Source: Tritrichomonas musculus (lineage: Eukaryota > Parabasalia > Tritrichomonadida > Tritrichomonadidae). Taken from it: a stretch of DNA of 64,000 bases. Location: positions 496,001 to 560,000 of the forward strand of contig JAPFFF010000011.1 of NCBI GenBank assembly GCA_039105265.1. Reading direction: 5' to 3'. Shown one piece after another: positions 56,101-64,000 of the stretch (the stretch's first letter is position 1; the number at the start of each line of letters is the position of its first letter). Made by a program: the position numbers and the translations under genes. A model generated the notes under the pieces. The model made no database searches and had not been told where the DNA came from. It saw nothing but the letters and a program-made list of their open reading frames with translations.

Positions 56101-56275
56101 CACCTATATCTATGTCAAATGATATTTCTTTCTTAGCCTTGGTCATAAATTCTTTCAAATATTTCTTGAACTTTCGTTTGTCTCTTACGTCTTTCACCCT
56201 TTGCTTATACTCTTTTCTTGCTTCTGTTCTTGTAGTCGAATAGAGGTCAACTGATATATCAAAGAGGTATGTCAT
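53123..56275 (-). CDS. Protein-primed family B DNA polymerase of Polinton C
   Basis: 1050 residues, orthologous to 17811-21095. Exonuclease motifs are YYSDFETN, YFHNLKYDDCF and YCKLDCIVLMKG; polymerase motifs are DFDAVSLYPSAM, LLLNSIYGKS and YTDTDSVHV. Compared with A, a short insertion after motif A (around RLEASGTNRAGPSD) is encoded by a GC-rich palindromic stretch (54186-54220). The gene is inverted relative to its capsid cluster, unlike A. It appears intact. Confidence 0.94.
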   Translation of the reverse strand: MTYLFDISVDLYSTTRTEARKEYKQRVKDVRDKRKFKKYLKEFMTKAKKEISFDIDIGDDEDKRLAFTETLRQLHKENKKNIVVKSESLGGEEYKWFTLSKARRLDSTIGHISGTIDLNDDCSDNNPWVGNVFIPAKYQLLFIKNRKRGKQTSFTINKEDNKGKLYEEEVEVDEDYRDNPEGGFFPYINLSDLDLSQYQIFKTVDKKNYKDNCLVYACIQSGVFTDDEINYLRFMVKTRLIPNNLIYDIAKQFKCHFVVRRIDEKYDERSQLQIKIDTRKRPWAKEFDRIVDLLLYKNHYMIYKPLNGVKPMAIFRKLFKEGKFREIKNCEMNILATNEYNSHLADYTDLEYDPELCCKLIDSSETKKEREWSRIYYSDFETNTTVSPHMPYLNITVYRTKELIHKMIFDGTNIADRLLKSLENNSLIYFHNLKYDDCFFINTPGWDVQITERSGTILQIVMTKYKPNKRLTFRNSYSIIPAALASFGKMFQLPVHKEVMAYKIYTERNINRKTVSALEFQLQYYLENQDKKPLTQIKQDWKQLIDNAKACGAYVGGAIDIMKYAIYYCKLDCIVLMKGVEKFNRDLVEVFKQTKTKMLDVHNFISISSIGYYYAYKFGCFDGCYQLSGKPQNFIQRCVSGGRTMTANNEKQYIEERIQDFDAVSLYPSAMSIMSGVPKGVPEVIRLEASGTNRAGPSDMFTKELLDFDQFFIEINIKKIKCKADKPYKFGQIFSRNDQGSKIFNNNPINNYYIDKRAFMDLMEFYDFDYEFIRGYYFDKGFNNKINVFIEKLFNLRRRYQDANNPLQQTIKLLLNSIYGKSILKATTTETKCIPKDKAIKYIWKNYNYITEVIENKSIDNVYVKKVKPINSHFNLPHFGASVLSWSKHLMNRVMSTAEQNGIDIYYTDTDSVHVREIDVPRIAEVFKKKYGKELIGKKMTQFHCDFDSFNGAVGSVHSRKLIALGKKSYLDILVDEKGNEGYHIRLKGLPRQCILNKCKRMNITVEELYERMYHGEEITFNLLDGANCFRKSSSYQQINIPVFERRIKF
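54186..54220. repeat. GC-rich micropalindrome insert in the C polymerase gene
   Basis: GGGCCC is followed by GCAC-GATTA-GTGC and GCCT-CC-AGGC (overlapping GAGGCCTC). The stretch is far more GC-rich than its surroundings and encodes residues that have no counterpart in the A polymerase. Confidence 0.7.
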
Positions 56276-56330
56276 TTAAGTGTAAATAAGAAATAAAAAA
56301 ATATCACGCTAAATATTTATTAACCCTAAA

Positions 56331-56654
56331 ATGGTAGAATACATATATTTGATTCGTGAAAGGGAATTTTCTTATTCTAATCAACCTGTATACAAAATTG
56401 GTAGAACAAATAAGATTGCAACAAGAATGGGACAATATCCAAAAGACAGCGAAGTATATATAATTGAAGCAGTAAGTGATTCAGTAAAAGTGGAAAAAGA
56501 ATTAATAACAATATTTGAAGAAAATTATACGAGAGCAACAACAAGAGATGGAACCGCATTTATAGGAAATGAGTACTTTGTTGGGAATGTGAATGAAATG
56601 ATATATATTATTAGGACTTATATCCAATATCATTGTCCCAGAGCTATCATTTAG
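56331..56654 (+). CDS. GIY-YIG/T5orf172-like nuclease domain protein
   Basis: 107 residues. The N-terminus EYIYLIREREFSYSNQPVYK followed by IGRTNK is the paired-strand core of the T5orf172/MUG113 type GIY-YIG relatives; an arginine (RMGQYP) and glutamates (VEKELI; NEYFVG) follow in the family order. Such small genes are common in giant viruses and behave as mobile homing nucleases. It sits between polymerase and the 243-residue gene, where A has nothing. It overlaps the convergent gene by 8 bases. Confidence 0.7.
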   Translation: MVEYIYLIREREFSYSNQPVYKIGRTNKIATRMGQYPKDSEVYIIEAVSDSVKVEKELITIFEENYTRATTRDGTAFIGNEYFVGNVNEMIYIIRTYIQYHCPRAII

Positions 56655-57378
56655 TAAGGATGTCATATATATCAGCCTCTTGGCTTGGTTTTATTTTTAA
56701 GGTAATGAAGAGAGGAGATTTTAATATTACTGGTTGAAACATGAAATCGACTAATCTCATTTCCAAATATTTTAATGAATCCGTATTAACTTTTATTTTT
56801 ATTGGCTTAGTCATGTCATAGTTAACTATCATTGCCTCTTGATCCATTATCATTGTGTCAATGTTTGCTAGGATGCTTGGGGTATATTTTTGGTCTCCAA
56901 TTGATGAATGAGTTGCTACCCCCTGTAATGAAACTAAATACAACTTATTGGCAAAATCAAGTATAGGTAGATCAGGTACATTTTTTTCTTCATTAGCTTT
57001 TACATCAAATTCTTTACAGTTGAACAAACCAGTAATCAATTTTGCTCTATGACTTCCTTCCTTGAATGTAATATTTTCAGTAGGTGTTAATGATATGGTT
57101 CTGTTATTGATATTCTTGAAGGTGATAGTAGTTTGACGAGAATTTAGAAATTTGACTAGATATCCAAATGAATAGGCATACATTTCCTCGAAATCAATTC
57201 GTACCTCATCATTAGATGTTTCAAATATTAAATAATCTTCCGCAGTTGTCATCAATATGTTGGCTTTGGTATTAATAGATGAAACATAGTACTTCACGTA
57301 TGGACATTTCCATGGGATATCAATATTAAGTCTTACCGTATTGTAATTACCTGGTTGACTCTGAACACTATACAACAT
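56647..57378 (-). CDS. Conserved 243-residue protein, C copy of the 21088-21837 family
   Basis: Shares IPWKCPYVKYYVSSINT, HRAKLITGLFN, ILDFANKLYLVSLQGVAT and the C-terminal block LKYLEMRLVDFMFQPVILKS followed by PLFITLKIKPS with A. As in A it is divergent from fibre gene 1, with a gap of only 18 bases, so co-regulation is likely. It is beta-rich, of unknown function, perhaps a virion protein. Confidence 0.65.
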   Translation of the reverse strand: MLYSVQSQPGNYNTVRLNIDIPWKCPYVKYYVSSINTKANILMTTAEDYLIFETSNDEVRIDFEEMYAYSFGYLVKFLNSRQTTITFKNINNRTISLTPTENITFKEGSHRAKLITGLFNCKEFDVKANEEKNVPDLPILDFANKLYLVSLQGVATHSSIGDQKYTPSILANIDTMIMDQEAMIVNYDMTKPIKIKVNTDSLKYLEMRLVDFMFQPVILKSPLFITLKIKPSQEADIYDILTK

Positions 57379-57396
57379 AATTTAATTTCTGATAAA

Positions 57397-60300
57397 ATGT
57401 CTTTGGCACTGTATTCTGCAAAGAGCAAGGAAGCATATAAACTCAAATCAAATGATATAGAAATCACTATTGATGAAGAAGATGGTAAACGACTAAACAT
57501 TGAAAACACTATTGAACCTGGCGAAATGGTGCAATTTAATTGTATCTACAACAAAGCTGAAATAGATGAAAAAATAGTTGGTGATTATTTCGAAAAAAAT
57601 GGATTCGAAAACTTTGGTGCGCTTAATCTTATGGCAGGGAAAGGTATTTATACATGGAATACTGACGGTACACTAACACCAAAAATACAATATTGTGCAA
57701 GCTTCAATAAGCTCTATGAAAGACTACGAATGAAACTACCTATGATGTCAATGAGACTAACATAACTAACATGAAAGACTTTGTTAATAAAACAAATACA
57801 ACAGCTGCTAATATTACTAAATGGATAGACGCGTTAAATGATCAAACTATATCTTATGAGACCCTCTTGAACTTAACAGGTGGAAATACTTCTATGTGCT
57901 TAATTAATAAAACAACTGGTGAACCTGAAATACATGAGGTTAAAATAGAAATTGATGAAACAACTCCTACTCCTACACCTACTCCTACACCTACACCTAC
58001 TCCTACACCTGAACCTACGCCTACACCTTAACCTACTCCAACTGAGCCACCAAAGGAGTTAGTTAACCAAGATGATATGGTTTATGAAATTCCCACTACT
58101 GATGAATTAAAGAATTTGATAACAAATAAGATTCCAGTTAATAATGCCCCTGAAGAACTCACAATCAATGTATCTAAGTATTGGTTATATAGTAAAAAGA
58201 CAATTGGATGGATAAAAAGCTTATTGTATAATATAATTTCGACTACTCTATATCTTGCTAAAATACCTATTAAATTAACCTATAAAACAATCGACTACGC
58301 CTTTATTCAAACCCTGAAAACATTATATAATATATATTATTTTCTTTGGTCTCATTTTAAATGTATTGTGTTTGAAGGGTATCGAAACGTAAAAGACGCA
58401 CTTACAGGGGAGATAAAAGAAGAAAATATAGTATTTAAAGTAACTAACTATGATAGTGAAATAGAAAATTTTGTTGGTGAAATAGACCCTGACTTTGAAG
58501 AAATGCTAGAGGGTTTTAAGGAAATCACACCAACTACTAAAACAGTTGATGAGTTGAAGAAGAAAGGATATAAAGAAGTTAATGTAGCATGTACATCATG
58601 GGAAGGATTCTGGGGAAACGTCTGGAAGTTAATTAAAAGACCATTTATAGCTTTATGGAATGGAGTTAAGAAGTTTGGTAATGATACATATTTATTCTTT
58701 ACAGGTGAAGATAATGATGGTAAAGGAACATTTTGGGAAAATTGTCCTCATATGTTGAGGATTACAATAATAGCTTTCGTCTTGGGTGGTGCAGCAGTTT
58801 CTATTGGAGCTCTTGCAGTTATGTATGTAATATGTCCAATCGCTGAAAAACTCTTTGATGGTTTTGAATATATTATGATCAAATTATCGGGTAATGACCC
58901 AGTTCCTATTGCTTATGCTCGTACATTAGCAGAAGATTCTATAGTAGACCCTGATGGAAATAAGATAGATATTGATATTGATTATGAGCTATTAGAAATA
59001 TTTAGACAAGAATATAATGCAAAAGTAGTAGACTACAAGGTTATGAATAATGAGATATCAACTCCTTCTACTGACTCTAAATATTTTACATTAAAAGAAT
59101 CAGATCAACTTTACTTATATAGACCATCAAAAGTATATGAAGAATCCAATTATTATTGTATGAGATGGGATATAGATAAAGATTATGATTTATCATTGAA
59201 TATGGTATTTAGGTTCAAGGACTATTTATTTAGGCACACTTGGGAATTAATATGGGATGGAAAAAATTGGACAGGAAATAACTGTCAAAATGTGTTTACA
59301 ACAAAAATATCATACATGAATAATAATAGCGGAGCTCCAGCAATAATAATCAAAAAGAACGAACTAATTGGGAAATGGATAAAAGGAACAATAAAAGAAG
59401 ATTTAACAGATGATGATAATTATGCTCACATACTAAAAGACTATCTTACAAATTGGAGAGTTGTTAAGAAAGATGGAACCATATTAAACGTAGGAACAAC
59501 TGCAGTTTTTGATCCTAGCAGTTCAGGTACTTTCACACAAGATGGAAATAAATATGAACAAGCTAGAATGTATGTTGATGCACCAAGCGGATTAAACGAA
59601 GAAGACGGATTATATGTTTATGCAGATTTAAATATTAATGGAAACATAACAGAATTAAAATGGGATTGTCATCCTGAACACTGTATTAATTCTGGAGTCA
59701 TGCACACTTATGGATCAAATCCTTGTCTAGAATCATTTAATTATCAGCGAGAAAAAAGACATTCCATAAAAATCATTGAAGGATTTAACCATAAGAGCAT
59801 TCGAATATACATGGAAAAAGAATTATTTGAATTTGATGTAAAAGTTAATCCATTTAACATAATCTTACAAGAACAATTTTATGAAGTAGAGCCAGATCCA
59901 AGAAACTGTTCAACTATATCAACAGATTTAAATATTTATTCATCAAAGATTATATGGGCTGATAATATCATGACGATGAGAAGAGACTTAAATGTTGTTG
60001 GTGGAATTACTGACATATTACAATATGATTATGCTTTGTTAAAACAGACAGTTGATAATCTAGCTGAGCAAATGAGAATTCAAGCCATGTATAATGAATA
60101 TACTGATAGTATTAAACAAGGTATATCAGTTGAAAAATGCGATTTTAAATATTCTAGCTTCAGTAGTATCGATTGCAGGGGTACTCTCAACATTAAATAT
60201 GTCCAATAACTCAGTAAATATTAATACATATCAAACAACACCTTTCCCTGGGCCAGGAGGAAATGGTGGAGGAGGTGGAGGTGGAGGTGGTGGTTATCCA

Positions 60301-62199
60301 GGTGATGGAGGTAGTGGCTTTCAAGGTAAGTTTTTGGTGAATGTTGATTTGAAGGCTGATAAGATGACTATGGAAAGATTTTTGCCAACTACAACAACTG
60401 TTCAAATACCTGTGGCTGGAGCTATTTCAACATTTTCAGCAACACAGGTTGTCCTTTCGACAACACATGCATTAACTCAGTTGGGAAATGCTATTGCTAC
60501 ACTTGGTTCGAATGTATTAAATTTCTTTAGGAATAGACCAGATACGAATGGAACTGAAACATTAAATATTAATTCATCCTCGATTACAATAACTGATAAT
60601 GATACTGATAATGCAACTAATACTATCACAACCACTGAACAATCATTAGTGAGAACTCATAGAGAAGTTCAGCCACAAGTTGTTACAGATGAAACAGATG
60701 AGATTCGAACAGATATAACTGTACCACAGACTACAATGACAAATACGGCATCAACTACGATTGCACTTAGGAATCAAGTTCCTGTTATTGATATTGCTGG
60801 AACTCAGTATACCTTAGAAGATATTGCGGATTTGACAAGAGAAGAACGAAATGCATTAGTTGCTAGTCATCCTGATATCTTACGTATCCAATATCATGGA
60901 AGAGAGTGGTTTAATATGTATGATTTGTTTTATAATGACTAACTCATTATCCATAATAATGTATTTCAACGAAGGACTCTAATAAGACCAGCTGATATTG
61001 AGATGACAGATAGAATACATAGAGCTACTGATAATAATTGGTCAATAGAATGGGAAGGAACAACATACACAGCGAGAGATATTGAACAATTATCGATGCA
61101 AGATAGACTAAATTTACCATTTGTGCAAAATGGAGATATTGGTTTAGAACCTTACTTGAATGACCAAACAATGGAGGCATGGATAAATATTATTGACCAT
61201 AGAGGAGAGACTATTGACCCAATTGTTGCTACTATTGACTATTCTGCTCCAACAACAGCAAATATTAGTGGAGGTCAAGTACGATTTGTTGGAATAAATT
61301 CACATATAGAAGTCAATGCAAATGGAGTTAGATATCAACATTATGACCTTGTTGCCACAACAGATACTTGGACAGTACCAGGAACAACACCAGCAATAAC
61401 AGCAAGAATGATAGAACAAATGAGTGATGAACAAAGAGGAGAACTAATGGATAATATTTATTCTCATGGTAATCTTTTAGCTTTTAATGACACATTAGAT
61501 GAAACAACTGGTGAAGAAATAACACAAGTACTATATAATGGAAATGTAGTTGCTACAATAGATAGAAGAAGACTACATGTAATTAATATTGTGAATGGAG
61601 TGATAGAAATGTACCAACAAGATGGTGTTATAAGTGCAACTACCCAGGTTATTATGGGAGCAGTAGGTTATGTTGCTAGAAGGTTCTTACATGGTCAATG
61701 GCAGTTTGTTAGACATCATCCTGGTGATGCAGCAGCTATAGCAGGAGTAGCAGCAGAAGCATATGTAGCAAATAGAATAGGATTATTTAATATTCCAAGT
61801 TGGTTCCGTCGTAATGATAACCCAGAAACTTTGGCTGTTGAAAATGAAGATGAAGATGAAGATGTATTAGAAAAGATTCTTGCATGGGCATATCATGAAG
61901 AAACAGATGATGAACCCGAACTTGAAATAACAATGAAGGATGCTGATAAGATGATGGTTTCATTTGATACATGTATTAATATTGCAAAGACATATCGCGA
62001 TACTTTAAAGGGTACAATAGCATTCATGTGCGAGAAAATAAAAGAACTCGATAATAAGCATCCATTAGAAGATATAGATATGACTGCTTATATTACTAAA
62101 GCAGAAGTGAAGGAAATGATAGACCAGAAGGATGCATATATTGATACTCTTGAGACAAGACTTGCTACATTAGAGAAGAAGTGCGCAAATATAGAGTAG
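57397..62199 (+). pseudogene. Fibre-like gene 1 of Polinton C, broken
   Basis: This is the counterpart of 21841-27372, and it is broken, with about four breaks. The first part resembles A only briefly (start, and YNKAEIDEKIVGDY) and then differs, with a (Thr-Pro)n linker and hydrophobic segments not found in A. From about 59060 it follows A: the FTLKESDQLYLYRPSK module, the poly-Gly linker, the variable region and the coiled-coil end. Long parts of the 3' half are nearly identical to A at DNA level, unlike any other shared gene. Confidence 0.8.
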
Positions 62200-62226
62200 A
62201 ATAGAGAATTATTTTTTTGGACTTAA

Positions 62227-64000
62227 ATGGACGAGACGACAACAAAATTCATTGGAGACATACAATTTAAGGTAGGAGATGCTACTAGGAAAGGAAGTGA
62301 ATTATTAACGCTGAGTGATTTGGATGGATATGTACAAACTGGACATTTATTTAATGAAGTAGAAGGTATACCAGAATTTAATGTCAAAAATAATAATATA
62401 CAGTATGAATCATTTGAGTCATCAACAACACAATACCATATCCTAAAGATTGTTAACATACCAGAGGATTTCATAAATAAAGTGAAGGAAATAACAGCAC
62501 AAACCAATATCTTTAAAGTGGTTTTGAGAAAGAATATCATATATGACACTAATGGAAATTTAGTGAAGGAATTCTTTATTTATGCCAAGGATGGAAAGGT
62601 TTATAGCCCTCTCATAACTAAAAGCAGTAATGGCTGTTCTATAAATAACAGCACCATATTTGAATACATCAATATAGCCTTTGATAGTGGTCTTGATTTT
62701 AATCCGTATACTCTATGGATGAATGGGGAGCTGAGTATCATGAATGAGTACATAACTGATTCTCTCCAAACAGAGAAGGCAATAAAGTGTTCCATCATCA
62801 AAGCTGATAATGCATTGAAACTACATAAGAGTGATGTATTGTATCTTTACAAACCAACTCTAACTAGCGAAGTCCAAATGGATGATAAAAAGTATTGGCT
62901 ACTACAATGGAACATAGATGATAATTATAATATACCTACTGGCTTGGAGTTTAAATTTAATGAATACTGTTTTGGTAATAAATGGTTCTTAACATGGAAT
63001 GGAACAAAATGGGTAGGAGATAATATTCAAGGAAACATTAATGGAAAAATGAAAAATGCTTTGAATAAGGAGAATGAATATGGTGAAGATGGAACATATA
63101 TTAGAATCAAGAGAAGTGAAAGAAATATTATGTTAATTAAAAAACCAGATGACTATTCTATAGATAACCTCTTACATTATATGATACATGGTGGAAAGTG
63201 TAAAGTAGAGAACAAACTAAAACTAAAGACGGGTGAGATAGAAGACTTTTCCAAATATGGATTAGGCTATCAAACCAGTAATGGGGGAATAAATATTTAT
63301 GGATATGATATTGAAGCCATAAGATGCTATAAGACAAATGGTACAGGAAGTGATTTAGATATTAATCTTGTAGAAGAATTCTATCTTGATATAACTTTAG
63401 ATGGAGAAATAAAGGCAAACAGATTCTCAATGAGACCAACTGGAAAAATATTTGACCCCAAGAGTGATAAGAAATGGTATTTTATTCATGGCTTATTAGA
63501 TTCATGTGAACAGGTAGAATATTGTTATGTTTCATCAACCCCTAATGACTCACGAAATATTAAAATCTATTTGTTTGATGAATATGTTGACCCGATAGAT
63601 GAAGTTAATTGGGACCCTACTACTAACCCCTTCGAATATATTATTAGACAACAATTTTATGAAGTGTATCCCAATCATAATGCAGCAACTACCTTGTATA
63701 CAGATTACAACATCACTAGTTCTAAAATCATTACTGCTGATAATATTACAACCATGAGAAGTGATTTAAATATGGTAACTAACAATGTAGATGTGATTAG
63801 CTATGATGTCCAAGAAATGAACTCAACAATAGAAAGCCTAAAAGGAAGAGTATCAAGAACAGAAACAGTAACTCAGCATCTAGAAGAAGATGTTGATAAT
63901 TTAAGAATTGTTTCTTGGACTGCTTTAGCATTTGGTGTCGCAGGTACAGTCGGTTCAATAGGTTCTATAGGTATGCAATTAGCTCCAGAAGGTATTAGTT
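62227..64000 (+). CDS. Fibre-like gene 2 of Polinton C, 3' end off the window
   Basis: From ATG 62227 the frame is open to the window end (about 591 codons). It matches 27392-30304 from the first residues (TTTKFIGDIQFKVGDATRKG) through NIQYESFESSTTQYHILKIV, the SDVLYLYKP module, QQFYEVYPNHN, SSKIITADNITTMRSDLNMV and the hydrophobic FGVAGTVGSIGSIGMQL. DNA identity to A is clearly lower than in fibre gene 1. Probable virion fibre. Confidence 0.75.
   Translation, partial: MDETTTKFIGDIQFKVGDATRKGSELLTLSDLDGYVQTGHLFNEVEGIPEFNVKNNNIQYESFESSTTQYHILKIVNIPEDFINKVKEITAQTNIFKVVLRKNIIYDTNGNLVKEFFIYAKDGKVYSPLITKSSNGCSINNSTIFEYINIAFDSGLDFNPYTLWMNGELSIMNEYITDSLQTEKAIKCSIIKADNALKLHKSDVLYLYKPTLTSEVQMDDKKYWLLQWNIDDNYNIPTGLEFKFNEYCFGNKWFLTWNGTKWVGDNIQGNINGKMKNALNKENEYGEDGTYIRIKRSERNIMLIKKPDDYSIDNLLHYMIHGGKCKVENKLKLKTGEIEDFSKYGLGYQTSNGGINIYGYDIEAIRCYKTNGTGSDLDINLVEEFYLDITLDGEIKANRFSMRPTGKIFDPKSDKKWYFIHGLLDSCEQVEYCYVSSTPNDSRNIKIYLFDEYVDPIDEVNWDPTTNPFEYIIRQQFYEVYPNHNAATTLYTDYNITSSKIITADNITTMRSDLNMVTNNVDVISYDVQEMNSTIESLKGRVSRTETVTQHLEEDVDNLRIVSWTALAFGVAGTVGSIGSIGMQLAPEGIS

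Larger units (their letters stand above)
43226..64000. mobile_element. Polinton C, left end not seen, continues past the window
   Basis: C is colinear with A from penton-like protein through the capsid cluster (with an HNH gene inserted and two small genes swapped). It then differs: an inverted-repeat-bounded gene, polymerase on the minus strand and a GIY-YIG-like gene precede the conserved gene pair and fibre genes. No protease and no terminal repeat are visible at its left. It is broken, with about five breaks, and older than A by that measure. The right end is outside the window. Confidence 0.85.

Overview
The window is AT-rich protist DNA, and Trichomonas vaginalis is the most likely source. 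Evidence: base composition, long intronless genes only tens of bases apart, Trichomonas-type initiators (TCA followed by a pyrimidine and T/A) just upstream of start codons, and several Polinton/Maverick elements, for which this species is known. Almost every gene belongs to these virus-like elements; no ordinary host protein gene was recognised. The species call is inference.

Layout. (1) 1-4504 and 30548 to about 40860 are the two arms of an older Polinton, B. They hold an integrase (running off the left edge), a penton-like protein, an interrupted fibre gene, a zinc-motif gene between inverted repeats, an HNH nuclease, a highly diverged protein-primed DNA polymerase locus, several small conserved genes and a packaging ATPase. 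B looks broken, with about three breaks besides the insertion. (2) 4505-30547 is Polinton A, about 26.0 kb, inserted into the fibre gene of B. It has terminal inverted repeats of about 235 bp and a 5-6 bp target duplication, looks whole, and is probably young. (3) About 41038-41975 is an incomplete fragment of another Polinton (D). (4) 41976-43225 is non-coding, with GC-rich hairpins, CTTGCGCAAG palindromes and a tRNA-like stretch. (5) 43226 to beyond 64000 is Polinton C, colinear with A through its capsid module but rearranged after it. It shows about five breaks, and its right end lies outside the window.

How the genes fit together. A and C share a morphogenesis block: penton-like protein, integrase, A32-type ATPase, small Gly/Ala-rich protein, charged protein, double-jelly-roll-type major capsid, then three conserved small genes and a basic bZIP-like protein. 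A also keeps an adenain-type protease upstream. Replication rests on a protein-primed family B polymerase, and integration on an rve-type integrase. Two very long modular proteins with fibre-like architecture follow. HNH genes sit at a different place in each of A, B and C, and a GIY-YIG-like gene is in C only.

The least explained signals are these: a zinc-motif gene bounded by inverted repeats in both B and C, with unrelated repeat sequences; a 35-bp double-hairpin sequence read in the same frame inside two unrelated B genes; GC-rich micropalindromes inside C genes; and a near-identical 3' block of the first fibre gene in A and C, flanked by much more diverged sequence.
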